Origin: Hippophae tibetana
Taxonomy: Eukaryota > Streptophyta > Magnoliopsida > Rosales > Elaeagnaceae
DNA length: 64,000 nt
Reading direction: 5' to 3'
Assembly: GCA_037013495.1 (NCBI GenBank)
Contig: CM072811.1
Span: 27,158,159 to 27,222,158 of the forward strand
Shown here in pieces: positions 58,092 to 64,000 of the stretch (position 1 is the stretch's first letter; the number at the start of each line of letters is the position of its first letter). The translations under genes and the position numbers were made by a program. The notes under the pieces were generated by a model, which saw only the letters and a program-made list of their open reading frames with translations, did no database searches and was not told where the DNA came from.

Positions 58092-59988
58092 ATGGATCCA
58101 GATACAGTCAAATCGACCCTTACCAATTTAGCATTTGGAAATGTAATGGCTGCCGCTGCTCGTGATTATCAAAAGGTTAATTAATTTTTTTTTTCCATCT
58201 TTCTATTTATGGTAAAAAGAGATTAATAAAACCTGCCAGATTCTTCTTTGTGTGCTAATTTTCCAGTTATTTATGCGATATATTTATTGATCAAGGGAAA
58301 GCTTAGTGGGTTTTGTTTCTTCTTGTACTTTACAGTTCGTAATTGTGAGTTCTGTTTTCGTTCAGCTAAGCAAGCTCAGTAGGATTTGTTTCTTGTTGTA
58401 ATTTTAGTTTGTGAATACAATTTCTGTTTTGGTTGTGCAAAGAAAGCTGATCGAGTTTTCTACAGTAGTGTGAAATTTAATTCGGTATTCTATAGATCCA
58501 GAGATTGTAGGGTTAAGATGTTTAAGCAAACCCAGGTGATAAAATTTCATAATTGCAGTAGGGAAGGCAGCAATGTTACATCTTCTTTGAGTGTTCAATT
58601 GTTATCCAGGTTTGGATTTCTTGTTGCAGGAATTGCTTTCTCAAAACAAGTCTTCGAGTTCTCAACATGAGGAGGTTGACCTTGATGAGTTGATGGATGT
58701 AAGTTTTTAGTGTAAGCCGAGTGACCGACCATGCCATATATCATATCAATTGGTTTTATTGCTTGTTTAGGGGTAACCTTATGCTATGCTTTTAGGATCC
58801 TGAGTTGGAAAAATTGCACGCAGATAGAATTGCTGCTCTCAAGGTATGATCTTGATGAGTCAAACTTTTAGATTAGCATTATGATAATATATCTATATAT
58901 ATGTGCGTGTGCTTTCTTTGATTGGAATAACATTTACCCAATGGTTTTCTTGATTAGAAAGAAGCTGAGAAGAGAGAAGCACTAAAGAGGCAAGGGCATG
59001 GAGAATACAGAGAGATAACTGAGGGAGATTTCTTGGGTGAAGTCACTAGAAGTGAAAATGTTATATGCCACTTTTATCACCATGAATTTTACAGTTGCAA
59101 GTAAAGCTTTTACTCTTCTCTCTTTATCCTTAGTGACTTATGCACTCGTAACTGGTTATCGACTATCGCAAAACTAACACAGTTCATCTGAATGACTGTT
59201 TCTAGGATAATGGATAAACATTTGAAGTCACTTGCTTCAAAGCATGTTAACACGAAATTCATCAAGCTGGATGCAGAGGTCAGCCCAAAATTTAATCTTC
59301 TTTTTTTGGTCACATGGTTGGTGATTTTTTTTATCCATTCTGGTATTTCTTGCGTGATTACAACCTTGACATTGTAGTGATTGGTAACAAAGGACCTAGC
59401 AAAGTTTATTAGCAGAATGAACCTTTAACCATTTGTGAATGAAATGCAGAGTGCCCCTTTCTTTGTCTCCAAGCTTTCAGTCAAAACTTTGCCTTGTGTT
59501 ATACTTTTCAGGTCAGGCCATTTTCTCTGCCGTAACTATTACGTGTCTGTTTCTATTACTAAAAGTAGAAATGTAACAAGGAAATATTACTGAGCCGTCC
59601 TTCTGGTGCTTTTCAAATTGAAGATAGTATTTTCTTTGATTCTTTTTACCATTTCCTATTGTTTGCATAGTTATTTTGTTCGGTTCTTTTTCAGGAAAGG
59701 GATTGCAGTGGATAGGCTGGTTGGATTTCAAGATCTAGGAGGAAAAGATGATTTTCCCACAAGGATGCTCGAGAATATACTAATCAAGAAGGGTAATCCT
59801 CCCCCCCCCCCCCCAACCACCAAAAAGTATATTATGCAGTGATTAAGTCATGCCAGTCCCTAAACCATTGTCATACAGGTATTATCAATGAGAAGAATGT
59901 AGATGAAGATGGTGAAGATGATGAGTGTAATGAAAATCAGCACACGTCGGTGAGGTCCTCTACGAATGTCGACTCTGATTCTGACTGA
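58092..59988 (+). CDS. PLP3: PLP3-like phosducin-family protein (TXNDC9 type), 228 aa, eight exons
   Basis: PLP3/TXNDC9 proteins are thioredoxin-fold co-chaperones that help the CCT chaperonin fold beta-tubulin. Exons: 58092-58175, 58630-58698, 58796-58843, 58958-59100, 59206-59278, 59450-59511, 59695-59792, 59879-59988. All introns are GT-AG and the joined length (687 nt) is 228 codons plus stop. The start MDPDTVKSTLTNLAFGNVMA is the typical plant PLP3 N-terminus. Next come the acidic VDLDELMDDPE helix, the HADRIAALK coiled segment and GEYREITEGDFLGEVT. A thioredoxin fold (about 90-190) lacks a CxxC redox pair: it has HFYHHEFYSCKIMDKHL. LPCVILFRKGIAVDRLVGF follows, then an acidic tail ending DSDSD. 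The tail is shorter in lysines than I recall from Arabidopsis. It appears intact. Confidence 0.92.
59800..59815. repeat. poly-C tract in the last intron of the PLP3-like gene
   Basis: A run of about 14 C bases follows the donor site of intron 7 by only a few bases. Such a run is rare in AT-rich DNA and its length may be uncertain in the assembly. Confidence 0.85.
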
Positions 59989-60232
59989 ATATAATAATAG
60001 CCTCGTTTTTTTATTCCCAAAGAAAGACACCGTAGTTTTAGAATTTTCTGTTTCTTGGGTATTCAATACAATTGTTATTTACATTAAGTCTATGTTCAAT
60101 CGGTGGAGAATGATTTTTGTTTTTGTTTTTGTGAGGGATGAACCAAGGTTATATCTGGTTACTTGGGCGTCAATGTTGACACCCGAGCCTTTAAAAGTAA
60201 CTAGATTAACGCTAGAATGGATTGGAAGTTGA
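59989..60232 (+). other. 3' flank of the PLP3-like gene
   Basis: Probable 3' untranslated region and a short spacer before the LTR at 60233. No other feature is seen. Confidence 0.6.
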
Positions 60233-60512
60233 TGTTGGAATATATAGATTATCTTATATCTACTATTTTATTTTTTCTTTGCTGTTTCATTTTAATTCGT
60301 TGCAAGGCTCATGTTATAAGTCCCAAAAATATGATCATTTTAAGCTATATAAATAGTTATGTTCAAGTGTATTAGTTAATTTTGGTAGTGAATTGATATG
60401 AGATGTTTATGAAATGAGAATATTGTTCTCTGATTTATCCTCCAAATCCTTATTCTTCTTTCTTTCTTGTTTTTTATTTATTTGCTTTCATCCTTAAAAC
60501 CTCCTACATCAA
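60233..60512 (+). repeat. 5' LTR of element G
   Basis: First about 210 bases match 62963-63146. The remainder has no partner because the other copy is cut. Confidence 0.7.
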
Positions 60513-62962
60513 TATCAGAGCTTGGTTTGATTTTTTTCTTAAGAAAATCAGCCATATTTCTTGTATCATTTTCTATCTTCTATAAATTTCTTCTTTAATT
60601 TCTTTAAAACCCTTTATTTATGATTTTAAAATAATAATAATAATAAAAAATCCAGATTATCCATCTTCTTTCTCATCGGCTTGATACCCATTACCTTCGA
60701 CCAATGATCCCAACTTTGCGACCGTCATCAGAGGAATCTATATCACCCATCATCACTTTCTATAATGCCTCTCTTCCACGACAAACCCATACCCACAATA
60801 TTCACCATCATCATTTCAACTTCACTATTTCCATAAACACCACTTAACCCTGTTGGAAAACACCCATAGCCCATCTACCACCAGCTTTACATCATTCGAC
60901 CACCTGTACTCCTCGCAACCCAGTAATCATTCAACCATTAACTTCATCCAAGCATACCCATTATTTTTGTTGTACTGATGTTCTTAAAAGTTGTTCCACC
61001 TTTTGCACATTTTGCACATTTTGGTTTAAGTTCTTTTAATTTCTTTGAGCTCCTATTAGAAGCTTTATTAGGTCTCTATAACCATTTGAAGTCACCACAC
61101 CCCCGAGTGATTATTAATTTGAGCGGGTCATAAGCTTTTGAGCTCATTCTTTAGAATTTGGATCAATTTGCCCCAAGTTGTAAGTTGTGAGAAGCTAGCT
61201 TTGTCAATATCAAAGACTTCACAATTTGAAAATCATTGGCATTGGCCTTGGACCATTACTACTGTTTACCCATCTATCTTATTTGATTTGTATTTATCAT
61301 CTATATTGTATAATTAATTTTTCTAAATTTGCATTAGCTGTTTACCCATTTCAAAATGTCCTTTCATACTTATACACTTATTTTCCTCCCAAAGCCCCTC
61401 ATGTTTCTCTATTTGACTATTTGATGGGTGAATGAGTGTTAATATTTTCTTATGTTGGATCGGTGATGTTGAATGTGCATTTGAGTATTAGGCATCTATT
61501 AGTTTGAATGCGTGGTTTTTGCTCAAAAGAAATTAAATGGACCTGCTAAGAAATTTAATTTGAGATTCAAAGCAATAATTATCTTTTGGAAAATAACTAA
61601 TCAAAACTTGGCTTAAGATGAAACACTTTTTGTTTAGAACTATCTTACCTCACTATACAAGTGAAGTATACCCTACTAAGCTAATTTTAAGAGAAGTCAA
61701 ACAATCAAGCCATCTTATACTCTCTTGAACCCGTTGATATTTTTAAATCTATTGTGAGAAAAGAGTAAAGAGAGAAGCATATTAGTGCATCATTTGTCAA
61801 GTCTTTTGATGTGATCATCCGAAGTCTACTCAAACTATAACCTCAAAATTTCAAAAAGCCACCTAATTATCAAAAGACACCATAACCAACAATCAAAAAC
61901 AATCCCAAACACCTCATTGTTTTAAAGCAACATCCACCATTAGTAAAAATGTGATGTAATTATTGATGTTGAGAGTGATGACAATTTGATTTCTAAAGCC
62001 CTTGTGAAAGCCTTGTGCTTGCAAACCGAAAATGACCTTCATTTTAATGAGTTTTGTATCTATCATTTTCAATTGAAAAGTCCTATCAAAATGAAGTTAA
62101 GTATGAAGTGATAGGCATAAATTCCTCATATGCTTACAATATTATTCTTGATAATCCTTGGAGAGATCATGTACATGCAATTCATAAGGTGAAACAAAAC
62201 ATTTTTATATTCACTTGGATAGATTAAAAGATAGATCATATTCATTTGAAAGAGAAACCAAGTGCCAAAGTTTCAAGGAAGAAACCACCACCTATTCCAC
62301 CCAAAATTACCATTGTCCTATCTCTTTCTAAATGTGTTCTAGGTCTTCCACCAATCATAAAAAAATTCCCTATTTGAGAAAGGTTTTTTTTTTTTGAATT
62401 TCTCTTAAACAAATCACTCAACTATCTCAAGATCCAAGCATCCTAGGTCCCCCTTCAAAGAAGAATATCATAAAGGAAATCACTCCACCCATTCCACCCA
62501 AACTTCAAGCTTATGCTCCATTGGAACCAAAACCATCCAATGATCATTCTTTTGTAATTTCACTTGAGAAGTTGACAAAAGGGTTTTCTTATGCTTCCAT
62601 ATGTGTTTCGGTTAAGAATGTTGAGCCTAATATTGATGCTTTCATTAGCCATTGTCCTCCACTCACAAAGCCTAAAATTTACCTTGATGATACTATTTCC
62701 ACCCCATTTATCATTTTTATTATAAATTTACTAAAGTTTGCTACGCATATGATTAAGCACACACATTTAAAATGGAATGTAATAATGCCTAATAAAATCT
62801 TTCCAAGGCTTACTTTGTTGTTTTTGAACAAATTAAAGGTTTGGATTATCAACTCTTGTTCCATGTTGCTTACGCATCTTCCAAGAAGATTAAAAAAGTT
62901 CTTACTTTTTTAGTTATTATTTTATGGAACTTGTTGGATCATTTTTTTTTAAAGTGGGAGCA

Positions 62963-63146
62963 TGTGAAGTAGGAATAAATAGATTATCTTATATCTACTA
63001 GCTTTAATGTTTCTTTGTTGTTTCATTTTAAGCGTTATAAGGCCCAAGAATATTATCACTATAGGCTATGTAAATAGTTATGCTCAAGTGTATTAGTTAA
63101 CTTTTGATAATGAATTGATATGAGATGTTTATGAAATGAGAACATT
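62963..63146 (+). repeat. 3' LTR of element G, truncated
   Basis: Matches the first part of 60233-60512 and stops within 'gagaaca' where element H begins. Confidence 0.7.
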
Positions 63147-64000
63147 TGTAAGAACTATAAGTGTTGACTATTTTCGTGAACAAGTGATATTAGTTAGAAA
63201 TCAATTTGCTTTCCAGTTTTGTGAGGTTTCATTTAATCTTTAACGTTACAATTTGATTTTCCTTATACTTTATTTACTTTTTTCTAATGAATATGCCTAT
63301 ACTGCATATGTCTGTACTGCATATGTCTCATTCAGAGATGCTTATGCTTTTGAAATAACTATCTTGCTATATGGAGTTTAATGATTTGACAATTGTAATA
63401 TACTCTAGGATTTGCTAGTTGATTTGATTTAAGTGACATATATTTTGAATCATCTAGTTAGTATTATTCATTGTTAAATCCGTTCAAGAACACACATGTG
63501 CACTTTTTTTTGTGCTAACGCTTTTGTAGTTGATTCGTGAACATATCTCATTAGCGAAAAGCTTATTGGAGTGTTAGTCTGGAAATCGCTCAAGCTAATT
63601 TCAGAAACTATGAAAACAGAGCAAGGACTCGTAAGTAAAGTACATTGAGACAGTATCCTAGGATTGGTACCACATGACCGAGTTTGTACTTGAACATTTG
63701 ATTTTCATAGTGGAAGTTAGGTGGTCTGATGGACTAGTGGTTTTCCTTTTAGGTCATGGTTATGGTCTAGGTTGTTTCCACCTAATAATATCGTGTGTCA
63801 TATAAAATTTCAATTGGTATCAGAGCAAACATTAGACACACTTAATGAGTTTGATCCTTAGGGATACACAATACTACTTATGAACCAAATGAAAGAAGGT
63901 GGGTCATTTGTTAGACCCCCACTCTTTGATAGGTATAATTTCCCTTACTAGGCTCGTATGCAAGCCTTTCTTAGGCAAGATGAAAAAGTGTGGGATACTA
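63147..64000 (+). mobile_element. 5' end of a Ty1/copia element (element H), runs off the window
   Basis: The LTR (63147-63812) starts TGTAAGAACTATAAGTG, like the TGTAAG family at 20524 and 15703, and its second half matches 21315-21665. A primer-binding site TGGTATCAGAGC is at 63815-63826. The start of a gag-like region follows (about 63882 onward, with PPLFDRYNFPY). The rest lies beyond the window, and the visible gag start is already broken. It inserted into the 3' LTR of element G. Confidence 0.75.

Larger units (their letters stand above)
60233..63146 (+). mobile_element. LTR retrotransposon fossil, gypsy-like or non-autonomous (element G)
   Basis: The 5' LTR is about 60233-60512 (start TGTTGGAATA) and the 3' LTR starts at 62963 (TGTGAAGTAGGA) and is cut at about 63146. 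The two share long strings such as 'tagattatcttatatctact' and 'ttgatatgagatgtttatga'. A primer-binding-site-like AATATCAGAGC follows the 5' LTR near 60515. A purine tract (aaagtgggagca) precedes the 3' LTR. Internal DNA has a protease-linker-like piece (YNIILDNPWRDH near 62140) as in gypsy polyproteins, and an open stretch at 62521-62913. No reverse transcriptase or integrase was recognised, so it is decayed or never had them. The 3' LTR is interrupted by element H. Confidence 0.65.

Noticed and set aside
58386-58670. 94-codon open frame next to PLP3 exon 2
   Set aside because: It is intron 1 read through into exon 2. The splice acceptor at 58628-58629 explains the exon start, and the intron part shows no homology.

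Overview
The window is nuclear DNA of a flowering plant, most likely a eudicot. It is AT-rich, its genes have GT-AG introns, and it carries Ty1/copia, Ty3/gypsy, hAT and LINE remains. Its host genes match plant families: BCS1/HSR4-type AAA-ATPases, TIM14, RPL21 and a PLP3-type thioredoxin-fold protein. The species cannot be named from the sequence alone.

Layout. 1-8.0 kb: remains of an LTR element, a small hAT-type MITE with a perfect 8-bp target duplication (1774-2198), and a minus-strand copia fossil (about 2.88-7.81 kb). 8.3-10.55 kb: AAA-ATPase gene 1. 11.6-21.7 kb: LTR fossils, a LINE 3' end and long AT-rich spacers. 22.9-24.6 kb: AAA-ATPase gene 2. 25.4-30.5 kb: a copia fossil with both LTRs. 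31.9-34.7 kb: a partial copia fossil, followed by a CACTA-like repeat patch and a 0.4-kb direct repeat pair. 39.3-41.6 kb: AAA-ATPase gene 3, a close copy of gene 2. 42.0-43.7 kb: broken duplicate pieces of TIM14 and of an AAA-ATPase. 45.4-49.6 kb: TIM14 on the minus strand. Its 3.2-kb intron holds a gypsy fossil, itself interrupted by a GC-richer segment that may be organellar DNA. 51.4-52.8 kb: a lone LTR. 53.5-55.0 kb: RPL21. 58.1-60.0 kb: PLP3-like gene. 60.2-64.0 kb: an LTR element invaded by a second LTR element that runs off the window.

The five host loci types are housekeeping or stress genes. RPL21 serves cytosolic translation, TIM14 is a subunit of the mitochondrial import motor, and PLP3 is a co-chaperone for tubulin folding. 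The AAA-ATPases belong to a family with stress-induced, membrane-anchored members, one of them on the mitochondrial outer membrane in Arabidopsis. From memory, Arabidopsis also places BCS1/HSR4-type AAA-ATPases next to PLP3a (At3g50930 to At3g50960), so part of this order may be conserved.

The main story is local duplication. A block of AAA-ATPase plus the tail of TIM14 was copied, giving genes 2 and 3 and two decayed remnants, with a possible gene-conversion tract between genes 2 and 3. I found no wholly new system. The most unusual items are the triple nesting inside the TIM14 intron, the echo of an exon start inside the gene 1 intron, and the conversion-like tract.
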